Shown here: positions 9,719 to 19,457 of the stretch, piece by piece | Layout: the number at the start of each line of letters is the position of its first letter | Position numbering within the stretch: position 1 is the stretch's first letter | Assembly: GCF_001652915.1 (NCBI RefSeq) | Contig: NZ_BBQI01000017.1 | Location: forward strand, 1-64,000 | Reading direction: 5' to 3' | DNA: 64,000 bases | Origin: Cupriavidus sp. D384 | GTDB taxonomy: Bacteria; Pseudomonadota; Gammaproteobacteria; Burkholderiales; Burkholderiaceae | Notes under the pieces: model-generated | Told to the model about the DNA's origin: nothing | The model's database searches: none | The model's input: only the letters and a program-made list of their open reading frames with translations | Made by a program: the position numbers and the translations under genes

Positions 9719-10564
9719 CTACATCTGCTTGAACAGGTGCGCGTACTGCCTGGCAACCGGCAGCGACTCGGGCCGGTCGCGCAGCTTCAGCGACAGGCGG
9801 CCCAGCGACTGGTTCACGGCGCTGGCCACGCAGTCGATATTGACCACCGTGCCGCGATGGATCTGCCAGAAGCGGTCGGGGTCCAGCTGCTGGGTCAGTT
9901 CGCGCAGGCTGGTGCGGATCAGCGCCTCGCCGCTGGTGGACACCACGTTCACATACTTGTCGGTGGCTTCGAGATACACCACTTCATCGACCGGGATGAT
10001 GCGCACCTCCTGCCCGACCAGCGCCTTGATAAAGCGCAGGTAGTGGCCGCGCGGGGCGGCTGCCGGCTGCTCCAGCGACTCCAGCCGCTGCAGCAGTTGT
10101 GCCAGCCGGTCGGTGTCGACCATGGTGCCGATGTCGGTGGCGGCTTCATCGCTGTCTGCGCCGGCATCGCCCTCGGCAGACTCTGCCGCCTTGGCGCTCA
10201 GGCGGGCCTTCAGGCGCCCTACCGTGGCCTCCAGGCGTTCGTGCTGCACGGGCTTGAGCACGTAGTCCACGGCCGCGCGTTCGAAGGCTTCCAGCGCAAA
10301 CTGGTCGTAGGCGGTGACAAACACAACCAGCGGCGGACGGTCGAATTCGATCAGCTCGCGCGCCACGTCCATGCCGCTCATGCCGGGCATGCGGATATCC
10401 AGGAACGCCACGTCTGGCTGGTGCGTGCGCGCGGCCTCCAGCGCGGCCATGCCGTCATGCACCACGGATGCAATCGTGGCTTCGGGCCACAGGGCTTTCA
10501 GTTCGGCTTCGAGCACGCGGGCGAGCAGCGCCTCGTCGTCGGCGATCAGCAGGGTCGGGGGCAT
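9719..10564 (-). CDS. LytTR-family response regulator
   Basis: 281 residues: receiver domain (about 1-120) with acidic pair ADDE, phospho-acceptor Asp in FLDIRMPGMSG (about residue 54), VTAYD and the conserved Lys in VLKPV; an Ala/Asp-rich linker; then a LytTR DNA-binding domain (about 175-280) with YLEATDKYVNV and FWQIHRGTVVNI. Start at ATG 10564; a TTG nine bases upstream is an alternative. It follows its histidine kinase by 73 bp on the same strand, so the pair is a LytS/LytR- or AlgZ/AlgR-like two-component system of unknown signal. Confidence 0.9.
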   Translation of the reverse strand: MPPTLLIADDEALLARVLEAELKALWPEATIASVVHDGMAALEAARTHQPDVAFLDIRMPGMSGMDVARELIEFDRPPLVVFVTAYDQFALEAFERAAVDYVLKPVQHERLEATVGRLKARLSAKAAESAEGDAGADSDEAATDIGTMVDTDRLAQLLQRLESLEQPAAAPRGHYLRFIKALVGQEVRIIPVDEVVYLEATDKYVNVVSTSGEALIRTSLRELTQQLDPDRFWQIHRGTVVNIDCVASAVNQSLGRLSLKLRDRPESLPVARQYAHLFKQM

Positions 10565-10637
10565 GCAGGACAAAGGTCAGGGACGGAAATGGTTTCGGGG
10601 GCTTCACCCGGACGTCATCGCAGCCGGGCAAGGCGCA

Positions 10638-11795
10638 TCAGGTCCGGGAGATGGCCGGTGCCACGGTGGCGGGCGCCGCGGGGCGCGCATCCGGTGCAGC
10701 ACGCATCGGCACAAAGGTGGGCTCGCTGCTGCGCGTAAGCGGCAGCGTCAGCCGCACCACCACCCCGCGCGGCGCGTTCTCTTCCATCTGCATCGTGGCC
10801 GCCGCGCCAAAAATGCGGGCCAGCCGCTCGCGCACATGGGTCAGCCCCAGGCCGGAGCCCCCCTTGCTGCTCTGGCAGAAGCCCACGCCGGTATCGGTGA
10901 TCAGCACCTGCAGGCTGCCGTCGTCGGCCTGGCGCGCAGACAGCATGATCTTGCCGCCGCGCATGCACGGTTCGATGCCGTGCGTGACGGCGTTCTCCAC
11001 CAGCGGCTGGATCAGCATGGGCGGAATCTCGGCATCGGCCAGCGCTGGCGGCAGGTCCACCTCGTAGTCGAGCCGGGCGCCGAAGCGCATGCCCTGGATG
11101 TCGAGATAGCTGCGCAGCAGTTCGAATTCCTGCGCCAGCGTGCAATGCTCGGCGCGCGTGTGCGACAGCGACATGCGCAGGAAGCCGATCAGCCGCTGCA
11201 GCAACTGGCGCGCGGCACGCGGATCGGTGGCAATCAGGCCGTCAAGGTTGGCCAGAGAATTGAACAGGAAGTGCGGCTCGATCTGGGCCTGCAGCGCCAT
11301 CAGCTGGGCGCGCACCAACTGCTTCTCGGCTTCCTCGCGCTGCAGCGCGTCCAGTGCCGCCTGGCGTTCCAGATAGGCCAGCTTTTCGCGCGACCAGTAG
11401 AAATAGATCATGCTGGCCGATGCCAGCATGCCGACGATCAGGCACATGCGCAGCATGTCGCCCGTGGCGGCGGCGGACTTGACGGGAAGTTGCAGCAGTT
11501 CGCGCGTGGCCCAGCTGCCCAGCACCACGCCCATCGGCACGGCCACCACGGCCAGGCACATGAACGGCCAGCGGCGCGGGCGGTCGTTCCACCAGATCAG
11601 CACGCGCGGCACGTCGATCAACACCCAGATCGACAGGCCGATCAGCTGGCTGTAGACAAAGTTCTGCACCAGCGTGCCGCCGGTCTGGAAGCCATAGTTG
11701 AGGCTGACCGCGATGACGGTGTTCATGCAGAGCACGAACAGCAGGTCTCGCGCAAGAATATTGAGCCGTGACGGCACCGCGCATGACATGCGCAT
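10638..11795 (-). CDS. Sensor histidine kinase, LytS/AlgZ-like (His_kinase family)
   Basis: 385 residues. About four membrane segments occupy residues 15-135, followed by a short coiled coil (REKLAYLERQAALDALQREE), then the His_kinase block with phospho-acceptor His in QIEPHFLFNSLANL (about residue 190) and an HATPase_c domain (PLVENAVTHGI, TDTGVGF, GLGLTHVRERL). The ATG at 11795 has GGGAG upstream. No extracytoplasmic sensor domain is visible, so sensing is probably within or at the membrane. It precedes the LytTR regulator in a two-gene operon. Confidence 0.9.
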   Translation of the reverse strand: MRMSCAVPSRLNILARDLLFVLCMNTVIAVSLNYGFQTGGTLVQNFVYSQLIGLSIWVLIDVPRVLIWWNDRPRRWPFMCLAVVAVPMGVVLGSWATRELLQLPVKSAAATGDMLRMCLIVGMLASASMIYFYWSREKLAYLERQAALDALQREEAEKQLVRAQLMALQAQIEPHFLFNSLANLDGLIATDPRAARQLLQRLIGFLRMSLSHTRAEHCTLAQEFELLRSYLDIQGMRFGARLDYEVDLPPALADAEIPPMLIQPLVENAVTHGIEPCMRGGKIMLSARQADDGSLQVLITDTGVGFCQSSKGGSGLGLTHVRERLARIFGAAATMQMEENAPRGVVVRLTLPLTRSSEPTFVPMRAAPDARPAAPATVAPAISRT

Positions 11796-12090
11796 ATTTC
11801 TCTCCCTCCTTCTGCTCCACAAACCGCGTGCAAATCTGTGATGCACTGCAGCAAAGCCAGTGGCCCGGGCATTCGGCGTGTTCCGGGCACTGCGATGAAG
11901 GGCACTTTACGCCGGAGCGCGACGGGAGAAAAGCGCCGTGCGACGAACTGGCGGCAGACGGCGCGAGAGGTTCAGGGATTCGACCGGTGGGTCGTACGCG
12001 CGTTTGACGGCGCGTGGCCGCCAGGCAGGCGCGGGACGGGCCGCCTGGCGGTGCATGGGCGCAAGCGGATTACCGGCTGCGGGGGCGGTC

Positions 12091-13038
12091 TCAGGCCGCC
12101 ACTGCCAGCCGACTGGTGGCCTCGGCCATCGCGGTGGACACCGTGTCGCGCGACAGGTGGGGCGCGAACATGTTGATGAACGCATGGGCGTAGCCACGCA
12201 GGTAGGCGCCGCGCCGCACGGCCACGCTGGTGGTGTTCGGCTCGAACAGGTGATCGGCCGAAATCTGCGTCAGGCCGGCGTCCTTGCGCGAGTCGTAGGC
12301 CATCGACGCGATGATGCCCACGCCCAGCTCCAGCTCGGCATAGGTCTTGATCACGTCGGCATCCATGGCGGTCAGCACGATTTCCGGCTGCAGCCCGGCC
12401 GCGGCAAACGCGCCGTCGATCTTGCGGCGCCCGGTGAAGCCCGCGTCGTAGGTGATGATCGGGAAATTGCTCAGGTCTTCGAGCGTGGGCTCGGGCAGGC
12501 GCGTCAGCGGATGTTCCGGCGACACCACGATCACGTGCTGCCAGCTGTAGGCTTCGAACGATGTCAGCCCCGCCTCGCTGGCGACGGCTTCGGTGGCGAT
12601 GCCGATATCGGCCTGCCCCGTCAGCAGCAGTTCCACGATATGCGACGGCGACGCTTCCTGCAGCGCCAGCGTCACGTGCGGATATTCGCGCCGGAAGCTC
12701 TGCACCACCTTGGGCAGCGCGTAGCGCGCCTGGGTGTGGGTGGTGGCCACGGTCAGGCGGCCCGTATGGCGGCCGGCGAATTCGTCGCCGGCCTGGCGCA
12801 GGTTCTCGGCTTCGAGCAGCAGCCGTTCGACGATGCGCACGATCTCGCGGCCCGGTTCGGTCAGGCCGGTCAGGCGCTTGCCGTAGCGCTCGAAGATCTC
12901 CACGCCAAGCTCTTCTTCAAGCTCGCGGATCTGGCGCGACACGCCCGGCTGCGACGTGTACAGCGCGTTGGCTACCTCAGTCAGGTTGAACTGGCGGCGC
13001 ACCGCCTCCCGAATCGATCGCAGTTGCTGGAAGTTCAT
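12091..13038 (-). CDS. cysB: CysB, LysR-type regulator of sulfur assimilation
   Basis: 315 residues. LysR helix-turn-helix ([28 protein letters not shown] region, about 18-50) and a ligand domain with the CysB-type N-acetylserine/sulfate-binding elements [10 protein letters not shown] and TYDAGFTGR. In related bacteria CysB activates sulfate and sulfonate uptake genes under sulfur limitation. Its start overlaps the cysA stop by 4 bp, so it is the last gene of cysT-cysW-cysA-cysB. That placement makes the activator part of the operon it controls. Confidence 0.92.
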   Translation of the reverse strand: MNFQQLRSIREAVRRQFNLTEVANALYTSQPGVSRQIRELEEELGVEIFERYGKRLTGLTEPGREIVRIVERLLLEAENLRQAGDEFAGRHTGRLTVATTHTQARYALPKVVQSFRREYPHVTLALQEASPSHIVELLLTGQADIGIATEAVASEAGLTSFEAYSWQHVIVVSPEHPLTRLPEPTLEDLSNFPIITYDAGFTGRRKIDGAFAAAGLQPEIVLTAMDADVIKTYAELELGVGIIASMAYDSRKDAGLTQISADHLFEPNTTSVAVRRGAYLRGYAHAFINMFAPHLSRDTVSTAMAEATSRLAVAA

Positions 13039-14141
13039 CGTGCCGCCCCTTGTTCCTGTGTTGTTGTCTGGTTGCGGTTGAAGACGCGCAGCTGGCGCGG
13101 ACGCACCGCCAGCAGCTCGCCCTCGCGGAAGCCCTGGTGCCGGAAGCGTTCCAGCGGCAGCGCCACCTCGATCACGTCCTGGTTGTCCTCGCGCTCCAGT
13201 TCCAGCTGGGCCACCGGGCCCAGCGTCAGCGCGCGGCGCAGCGTCACGGCGATGCCGTCGGTGCCCGGCGCGTAGCGCTCCAGTTCCAGGTCGTGCGGAC
13301 GCACATAGGCCACCGCGTCGCCGGCCGTCTCGTGGCCGCTGCCCACCACGGGCAGCACGGCCTCGCCCGTGTGCAGCAGGCCGCCGCTGTCGCCCACTTC
13401 CAGGCGGCCGTGGAACAGGTTCACGTTACCCAGGAAGCCGAACACGAACGGCGTGGCCGGATGGTTGTAGACCGCTTCGGGCGTGCCGAACTGCTCCACG
13501 CTGCCGCGGTTCATCAGCACCACCTGGTCGGCCACTTCGAGCGCCTCTTCCTGATCGTGCGTCACGAACACGCTGGTCACGTGCAGTTCGTCATGCAGGC
13601 GGCGCAGCCAGCGGCGCAGTTCCTTGCGCACCTTGGCATCGAGCGCGCCGAAGGGCTCGTCGAGCAGCAGCACGCGTGGCTCCACGGCCAGCGCGCGGGC
13701 CAGCGCGATACGCTGGCGCTGGCCGCCCGACAGCTGCGCCGGGTAGCGGTCGCCCAGCCAGTCCAGCTGCACCAGCTCCAGCAGCGATTTCACCTTCTCG
13801 CGGATCTTCGCCTCGGACGGACGCTCGGCGCGCGGCTTCACGCGCAGGCCGAAGGCCACGTTCTCGAACACGGTCATGTGCTTGAACAGCGCGTAGTGCT
13901 GGAACACGAAACCCACGTTGCGCTGGCGCACGTGCTGCGACGAGGCGTCCTGTCCGGCCAGCACCACCTGGCCCGCATCGGCGCGTTCCAGGCCGGCGAT
14001 GATGCGCAGCAGCGTGGTCTTGCCGCAGCCGGACGGGCCCAGCAGCGCCGTCAGTTCCCCTTCGGCAAAGTCCAGCGAGACGTCGTTGAGCGCCACGAAG
14101 TCGCCAAAGCGTTTCTGCACGTTCCTGACCTGAATGCTCAT
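13035..14141 (-). CDS. cysA: Sulfate/thiosulfate ABC transporter ATP-binding protein
   Basis: 368 residues. ABC ATPase with Walker [11 protein letters not shown]-loop in FQHYALF, signature LSGGQRQR, Walker [14 protein letters not shown] and switch His in FVTHDQEEA. The C-terminal TOBE-like region (about 240-350) has YVRPHDLEL, typical of CysA. It energises sulfate/thiosulfate import with CysT, CysW and the Sbp encoded 8 kb upstream. Starts and stops overlap those of cysW and cysB (ATGA), indicating translational coupling. Confidence 0.95.
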   Translation of the reverse strand: MSIQVRNVQKRFGDFVALNDVSLDFAEGELTALLGPSGCGKTTLLRIIAGLERADAGQVVLAGQDASSQHVRQRNVGFVFQHYALFKHMTVFENVAFGLRVKPRAERPSEAKIREKVKSLLELVQLDWLGDRYPAQLSGGQRQRIALARALAVEPRVLLLDEPFGALDAKVRKELRRWLRRLHDELHVTSVFVTHDQEEALEVADQVVLMNRGSVEQFGTPEAVYNHPATPFVFGFLGNVNLFHGRLEVGDSGGLLHTGEAVLPVVGSGHETAGDAVAYVRPHDLELERYAPGTDGIAVTLRRALTLGPVAQLELEREDNQDVIEVALPLERFRHQGFREGELLAVRPRQLRVFNRNQTTTQEQGAAR

Positions 14142-15028
14142 GATGGCTGCCCTTCCGATGCATGTTCACGGCTGGCGCGCACTTCCACCAGCGTCTTGAT
14201 TCCGAGTGTGACCAGCGCCAGCAGCGTCAGCAGGGACGCCACCGCGAACGCGGCCGCGAAGTTGTATTCGTTGTAGAGAATTTCCACGTGCAGCGGCATG
14301 GTGTTGGTCAGGCCGCGGATATGGCCCGACACCACCGACACGGCGCCAAACTCGCCCATCGCCCGTGCGTTGCACAGGATCACGCCGTACAGCAGCCCCC
14401 AGCGGATGTTCGGCAGCGTCACGTGCCAGAACGTCTGCCAGCCCGAGGCGCCCAGCACGATGGCCGCCTCTTCCTCTTCGCTGCCCTGCGACTGCATCAG
14501 CGGGATCAGCTCGCGCGCCACGAACGGAAAGGTCACGAAGATCGTTGCCAGCACGATGCCCGGCACCGCGAACATGATCTTGATGTCGTGCGCTTCGAGC
14601 CAGGGGCCGAACCAGCCCTGCGCGCCGAACATCAGCACGTAGATCAGGCCCGAGATCACGGGCGACACCGAGAACGGCAGGTCGATCAGCGTGATCAGCA
14701 GGTTCTTGCCCCGGAAATCGAACTTGGCGATGGCCCAGGCCGCCGCCACGCCGAACACCACGTTAAGCGGCACGGCAATGGCCGCCACGGTCAGCGTGAG
14801 CTTGATGGCCTCCACGGCATCGGGCTCGATCAGCGCGGCCAGGTAGGTGTCCACGCCCTTGCGCAGCGCCTCGTAGAACACCGAAGCCAGCGGCACGAAC
14901 AGGAACAGCGCCAGGAACAGCACCGCCACGGTAATCAGCGTATAGCGCACCCACGGCGATTCGCCCGTGGCGTCGTGCGGATGGTGGGCGGCAGCCGTGC
15001 CGCCCAGTCGGGATACAGCGCCGGCCAT
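14138..15028 (-). CDS. cysW: Sulfate/thiosulfate ABC transporter permease CysW
   Basis: 296 residues with about six membrane segments. The EAA loop coupling to CysA is visible as [25 protein letters not shown]. Distinguishing CysW features are [13 protein letters not shown] and [15 protein letters not shown]. The ATG at 15028 lies next to the stop of cysT (1-bp gap), and the stop overlaps cysA by 4 bp. A charged, low-complexity N-terminus of about 25 residues precedes the first helix. Confidence 0.94.
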   Translation of the reverse strand: MAGAVSRLGGTAAAHHPHDATGESPWVRYTLITVAVLFLALFLFVPLASVFYEALRKGVDTYLAALIEPDAVEAIKLTLTVAAIAVPLNVVFGVAAAWAIAKFDFRGKNLLITLIDLPFSVSPVISGLIYVLMFGAQGWFGPWLEAHDIKIMFAVPGIVLATIFVTFPFVARELIPLMQSQGSEEEEAAIVLGASGWQTFWHVTLPNIRWGLLYGVILCNARAMGEFGAVSVVSGHIRGLTNTMPLHVEILYNEYNFAAAFAVASLLTLLALVTLGIKTLVEVRASREHASEGQPS

Positions 15029-15029
15029 G

Positions 15030-15965
15030 TCAGTTCGCCTCCGGGTTGCCGTCAGGCAGCGCGGCTGCGCGGGCACCAGTCTGGTGGCGGCGCGTCCAGG
15101 CCTGCAGCAGGTTGATCAGCAGCAGCAGCACGAACGAGATCACCAGCATCACCACGGCCACCGCCGTGGCGCCGGCATAGTCGTACTGCTCCAGCTTCGA
15201 ATAGATCATCAGCGGGGCAATCTCGGACACCATCGGCATGTTGCCGGAGATAAAGACCACCGATCCGTACTCGCCGGTGGCGCGTGCGAACGACAGCGCA
15301 AAGCCGGTGAGCAGCGCCGGCAGGATGGCCGGCAGGATCACGCGCCCGAACGTCTGCAGACGCGACGCGCCCAGGCTGGCCGCCGCTTCCTCCAGTTCGC
15401 GCTCCACGTCTTCCAGCACCGGCTGCACCGTGCGCACCACGAACGGCAGGCCGATAAAGGTCAGCGCCACCACCACACCCAGCGGCGTGAACGCCACCTT
15501 GATGCCATGCGGCTCCAGCCAGCGGCCGATCCAGCCGTTCCCGGCAAACAGCGCGGTCAGTGCAATGCCGGCCACGGCGGTAGGCAGCGCGAACGGCAGG
15601 TCCACCAGCGCATCGATAAAGCGCTTGCCGAAGAACCGATAGCGCACCAGCACCCAGGCCACGATCAGGCCGAACGCCGTGTTGACGATGGCCGCGATCA
15701 ACGACGCGCCAAAGCTCAGTTCCAGCGACGCCACCACGCGCGGGTTGCTCACCGTGGTCCAGAAACCGTCCCAGGTCAGCGTGAAGGTCTTCAGGAATAC
15801 CGCCGACAGCGGGATCAGGACGATCAGCGTCAGGTAGAAGATGGTGAAGCCAAGCGACAGCCCGAAGCCCGGCAACACGGTAAAGCGCTGGGCCGGCGCC
15901 GCGCGCAGGGGCGCGGCCGGGGCCGTCGGCGGGGGCGCGTCCGCCAGGGAAATCGAGGAAGGCAT
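15030..15965 (-). CDS. cysT: Sulfate/thiosulfate ABC transporter permease CysT
   Basis: 311 residues, six membrane segments. The EAA loop is [19 protein letters not shown]; the block [16 protein letters not shown] and [14 protein letters not shown] identify the CysT type. An Ala/Pro-rich head of about 30 residues precedes the first helix. First gene of cysTWAB; about 108 bp separate it from the upstream hydrolase gene, AT-rich enough around 16020-16075 to hold a promoter. The cognate binding-protein gene is not adjacent but upstream of the ssu genes. Confidence 0.94.
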   Translation of the reverse strand: MPSSISLADAPPPTAPAAPLRAAPAQRFTVLPGFGLSLGFTIFYLTLIVLIPLSAVFLKTFTLTWDGFWTTVSNPRVVASLELSFGASLIAAIVNTAFGLIVAWVLVRYRFFGKRFIDALVDLPFALPTAVAGIALTALFAGNGWIGRWLEPHGIKVAFTPLGVVVALTFIGLPFVVRTVQPVLEDVERELEEAAASLGASRLQTFGRVILPAILPALLTGFALSFARATGEYGSVVFISGNMPMVSEIAPLMIYSKLEQYDYAGATAVAVVMLVISFVLLLLINLLQAWTRRHQTGARAAALPDGNPEAN

Positions 15966-16073
15966 GCGTGTCTCGTCTTATGAAACCGGCGCATAAGGCG
16001 CCGGCGTACGAGACAAATTTTGCAGATGCGTCCTTATAAACAGAACGAATCTTTCCGAATTTTCTTAGACGAT

Positions 16074-16739
16074 TTAGATATAAGGCGATGTCTGCGCGAC
16101 ATCCGCTGAGGCTTCCCAGGAGTCGGAACCGTCCCCCAGATGCAGGATACGTCCCTTGGAGTCGATCCGCTGCAGCAAAGTGGCAAGCAAGGCCTGCCCG
16201 GCTGGCCATTCGTCGAGCCGGGAATCGGCATTGATATGACCAAGCGCACCGGCATCGACCAGTTCGCTGCCCCAGAGCGTGCCCCAGCTGAACGCGGTAC
16301 GCTGCGACATCCACGGATCGTTGGTACTCGCCACCAGCACGGTCGGGAACGGCAGGCGCCAGGTGGGCAGCAAGGCACCCACACCGAACTTGTCCGGATC
16401 GGCCGGCGCCACCAGCAGCGCACCGGCAATGCCCACCGGGTCCAGCGACGCCTGGCGCAGCGTGGCGAGGCAGCCAAAACTGTGCGCCACCAGCACCGCG
16501 CCGCGCGATGCGACTCGCAAGGCGCGCGACACCCCTTCCGAGACCCGCTCGGCCCACAGCGGCAGGCTGGGGCGTCCCCAGTCGTGCTGCTCGATGCGCT
16601 GCCAGTCCGGATACAGTCCTTCCCAACGGCTCTGCCAGTGCGCGGGGCCGCTGCCATGCAGGCCCGGAACGGTCAGGATCTGCAGGCCGCGCGGCACTTC
16701 CAGCCGCGCGACACCACCCGATAGAGTCGATGCCGCCAT
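16074..16739 (-). CDS. RBBP9/YdeN-type alpha/beta serine hydrolase
   Basis: 221 residues. N-terminal LTVPGLHGSGPAHWQSRWE and DWGRPSLPLW are hallmarks of the RBBP9/YdeN family; nucleophile Ser in VAHSFGCLA; catalytic Asp candidate in STNDPWMS; catalytic His in LGHINADS. The physiological substrate is unknown. It lies between the EAL-like gene and cysT, all in the same direction, and members of this family are recurrent neighbours of sulfur genes in related bacteria, which suggests but does not prove a link to sulfur metabolism. Confidence 0.8.
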   Translation of the reverse strand: MAASTLSGGVARLEVPRGLQILTVPGLHGSGPAHWQSRWEGLYPDWQRIEQHDWGRPSLPLWAERVSEGVSRALRVASRGAVLVAHSFGCLATLRQASLDPVGIAGALLVAPADPDKFGVGALLPTWRLPFPTVLVASTNDPWMSQRTAFSWGTLWGSELVDAGALGHINADSRLDEWPAGQALLATLLQRIDSKGRILHLGDGSDSWEASADVAQTSPYI

Positions 16740-16846
16740 ACGCTCTCCTTCTCTGCTTCGTTGTTCAAGTCTTATAGGAACTGCCTTGGGTATTACGTTT
16801 GGTTGCCTTGCCGGTACTGCCGCTCGCGATGCCGGATCGATGCCGC

Positions 16847-17674
16847 CTACGAAGCACTGCCGGCCTGCAGCGGTTCACGCAATTGCCGTGCCGGTACCGG
16901 GCCACCGGCCACCGCCTCGCCCTGCCCCAGCGCGATGCCCGCGTTCTGCAGCCGCTCCACGGCTTCGTCGTTCTGCAGCCGACGGCCGATCAGGGTGACG
17001 CCGGCGCCCTCGGCACTGGCGCGCAGGCCGGCGAGCTGGCGGTCGGTCCAGAGGCGGCGCATGTCCAGCTTGAGCCAGTCGGGCAGCGCATGCGCCATCA
17101 GCGCGCCAGCCTCGGCCGGGTCCGACGCCTGCAGGCTGACGGCAAACCCGTTACGGCGATAGTTGCCCACCACGTGCAGCAGCAGCGGCAGGTCGTCATT
17201 GGCGCTGGCAGGCACCTGGATCACGAAACGGTCGACAGGCAGGCCCAGCGATTCCAGCGCGCGCCGGAACGCGGCGCCGTGGTCGTCGGCCACGGCGGCC
17301 AGCAGGCGGTTATGCACGTTGAGCACGAGCTTTTGCTCGCCATGCGCGGCGAAGTAGTTCATCGCATGCACCAGCCGCGACAGGCGATCCAGCGACACCA
17401 GCGACGCATCGTCGGCGGCCATCGCGAACAGCTTCCAGGCGGCCAGCCCCACGCCATCGTCGGCATAGGTGCGGATGGAGCCCTCGTGGGCCACCACCAC
17501 GCGGTCGGCCAGGGTCACCAGGGGTTCGAACGCGCTGGTCAGCGAGCAGTTGAAATACTGGCCCTGCACCTGGCCGCGCGCGTCGCGCCACAGCTCGCGG
17601 CCGGGCACGGGCTCGCGCGGGAGCGTTTCAAGGTAGCGTTCAAGTGCGGAAGCGTTGGTCATGGTGATGTCCAT
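16847..17674 (-). CDS. Degenerate EAL-domain protein in the ssu cluster
   Basis: 275 residues aligning over most of their length with an EAL barrel: FEPLV of strand 1, HEGSIRTY where active enzymes have the E-A-L-x-R motif, LVLNVHNRLL, FVIQVP, YRRNGFAVSL, WLKLDMRRLW and the end GIALGQGEAVAGGP. The metal-binding Glu of EAL and several acidic catalytic residues are not at their normal places, so it is probably not a c-di-GMP phosphodiesterase but a binding or regulatory protein. It follows ssuB by 27 bp in the same orientation. Start ATG 17674; a second ATG lies 12 nt inside. Confidence 0.7.
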   Translation of the reverse strand: MDITMTNASALERYLETLPREPVPGRELWRDARGQVQGQYFNCSLTSAFEPLVTLADRVVVAHEGSIRTYADDGVGLAAWKLFAMAADDASLVSLDRLSRLVHAMNYFAAHGEQKLVLNVHNRLLAAVADDHGAAFRRALESLGLPVDRFVIQVPASANDDLPLLLHVVGNYRRNGFAVSLQASDPAEAGALMAHALPDWLKLDMRRLWTDRQLAGLRASAEGAGVTLIGRRLQNDEAVERLQNAGIALGQGEAVAGGPVPARQLREPLQAGSAS

Positions 17675-17701
17675 GTCGGTACGCGCGGTTCGCCTGATTG
17701 C

Positions 17702-18619
17702 TCATGATAGAAGCTCCTCGGCGGGCCATGCGTGAAGATTCGTTGATGGTGCAGACACTGTCGATGCCTGCCGCATCACGCGGCGCAGGACGGTGTCTTC
17801 GAGTTGCGCAAACGCCGCCGATCCACGCTGGCGCGGACGCTCAAGCGCCACGCGCTGGTCCAGCGCGATGCGGCCGTCCTCGATCAGCACCACGCGGTCG
17901 GCCAGCGCAATGGCCTCCGACACATCGTGTGTGACGAGTAGCGCGGTGAAACCGAGCCGGCGCCACAGCGATTCGATCAGCGCCTGCATGTCGATGCGGG
18001 TCAGCGCATCGAGCGCGCCCAGCGGCTCGTCCAGCAGCAGCAGGCGCGGATGGTGAACCAGCGCACGTGCCAGGGCCACGCGCTGGCGCTGGCCGCCCGA
18101 CAGGCGCGCCGGCCATTCGTCGGCCCGCTCGGCAAGCCCCACCTGCGCCAGCACGGCGGCCGCGTCGGCGCGGCGCTCGCGCGGCAGTCCCAGCGCGACG
18201 TTGTCGAGTACACGCTTCCAAGGCAACAGCCGTGCATCCTGGAACATCACGCGGATACTGTCCTGCAAGGTTCGGCTTTGCTGGCGATCAAGCTGCCGCT
18301 CCTGCTGATGGTCGAGCAGCACGGCACCCTCGTCGGTTGGCTCCAGCCCCGCCACCAGCCGCAGCAGCGTGCTCTTGCCGCAGCCGCTGCGCCCGACGAT
18401 GGCGACGAACTCGCCCGGCGTCACGTCGAGGTCGATGCCGTGCAGCACCTCGCGGCCGTTGTAGCGCTTGACCACCTGCTGCACGCGCAGCGCGATGCCA
18501 CCGGCGGCCGGCGCCTGTCGATCTTCGGCAGCCGCCTCGCGCCGTGCCAGGTCACGCCGGGCCAGATCGCGCTCGGCCCAGGCCAGCGCGGCCTGCTCAA
18601 CAGGAAATAGCGTTTGCAT
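17702..18619 (-). CDS. ssuB: Aliphatic sulfonate ABC transporter ATP-binding protein
   Basis: 305 residues, longer than the usual 250-260 because of a charged, repetitive N-terminal extension of about 45 residues ([12 protein letters not shown]). ABC core: Walker [11 protein letters not shown]-loop [10 protein letters not shown] (SsuB/TauB-specific wording), signature LSGGQRQR, Walker [13 protein letters not shown], switch His in VTHDVSEA. It powers alkanesulfonate import with SsuA and SsuC. ssuC ends 15 bp upstream of its start. Confidence 0.93.
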   Translation of the reverse strand: MQTLFPVEQAALAWAERDLARRDLARREAAAEDRQAPAAGGIALRVQQVVKRYNGREVLHGIDLDVTPGEFVAIVGRSGCGKSTLLRLVAGLEPTDEGAVLLDHQQERQLDRQQSRTLQDSIRVMFQDARLLPWKRVLDNVALGLPRERRADAAAVLAQVGLAERADEWPARLSGGQRQRVALARALVHHPRLLLLDEPLGALDALTRIDMQALIESLWRRLGFTALLVTHDVSEAIALADRVVLIEDGRIALDQRVALERPRQRGSAAFAQLEDTVLRRVMRQASTVSAPSTNLHAWPAEELLS

Positions 18620-18634
18620 GAGGAGATCTCCTTG

Positions 18635-19444
18635 TCAGTTGGTCTGGTAGCCCGGATGCCAGCGCAGCCAGAACCGCTCCAGCGCGCGTGACAGCACATC
18701 GGCCAGCTTGCCCAGCAGCGCATAGAGCAGGATGCCGACCAGCACCACGTCGGTCTGCAGGAATTCGCGCGCATTCATCGTCATATAGCCAATGCCCGAC
18801 TGCGCCGAAATGGTCTCGGCCACGATCAGGATCACCCACATCAGGCCCAGCGAAAAACGCACGCCCACCAGGATGTTCGGCAACGCGCCGGGCAGGATCA
18901 CCTCGCGATACAGGCGCCAGCCCGACAGGCCATAGCTGCGCGCCATCTCGACCAGGCCCGGGTCCACCGCGCGGATGCCGTGGTACGTGTTCAGGTACAC
19001 CGGGAAGAACACCCCCAGCGCCACCAGGAACAGCTTGGCCGTCTCGTCGATGCCGAACCACAGGATCACCAGCGGGATCAGCGCCAGCGTGGGGATGTTG
19101 CGCACCATCTGCAGCGTGCTGTCGAGCAGCGTGGCCGCCGTGCGGAACGTGCCGGTCAGCAGGCCCAGCGCCAGCCCCAGCCCGCCGCCCACGGCCAGGC
19201 CGATCAGCGCCCGCCAGGTGCTGACCCAGACGTGGCGCCACAGCTCGCCGGAGACGGCCAGCGACCACGCCGCCTCCACCACGGCCAGCGGCGCGGGCAA
19301 CACCCGGTTCGACAGCCAGCCCAGTTGCGACGCGGCCTGCCAGGCCACGATCAGCAGCACCGGCACGATCCATGGCGCGATGGCCTGGGCTGCGGATTTC
19401 CCTGCAGCCTTGTTGGCTGCCTTGTTCGATGCGGGGGTCGGCAT
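18635..19444 (-). CDS. ssuC: Aliphatic sulfonate ABC transporter permease
   Basis: 269 residues, about six membrane segments; a Lys/Ala-rich leader (ASNKAANKAAGKSAAQ) precedes the first. The EAA loop is visible as LVEMARSYGLSGWRLYREV, and QSGIGYMTMNAREF is typical of SsuC. It forms the membrane channel of the sulfonate importer. Lies 13 bp after ssuD and 15 bp before ssuB in the same operon. Confidence 0.93.
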   Translation of the reverse strand: MPTPASNKAANKAAGKSAAQAIAPWIVPVLLIVAWQAASQLGWLSNRVLPAPLAVVEAAWSLAVSGELWRHVWVSTWRALIGLAVGGGLGLALGLLTGTFRTAATLLDSTLQMVRNIPTLALIPLVILWFGIDETAKLFLVALGVFFPVYLNTYHGIRAVDPGLVEMARSYGLSGWRLYREVILPGALPNILVGVRFSLGLMWVILIVAETISAQSGIGYMTMNAREFLQTDVVLVGILLYALLGKLADVLSRALERFWLRWHPGYQTN

Positions 19445-19457
19445 GGTGGCGCCCTCC

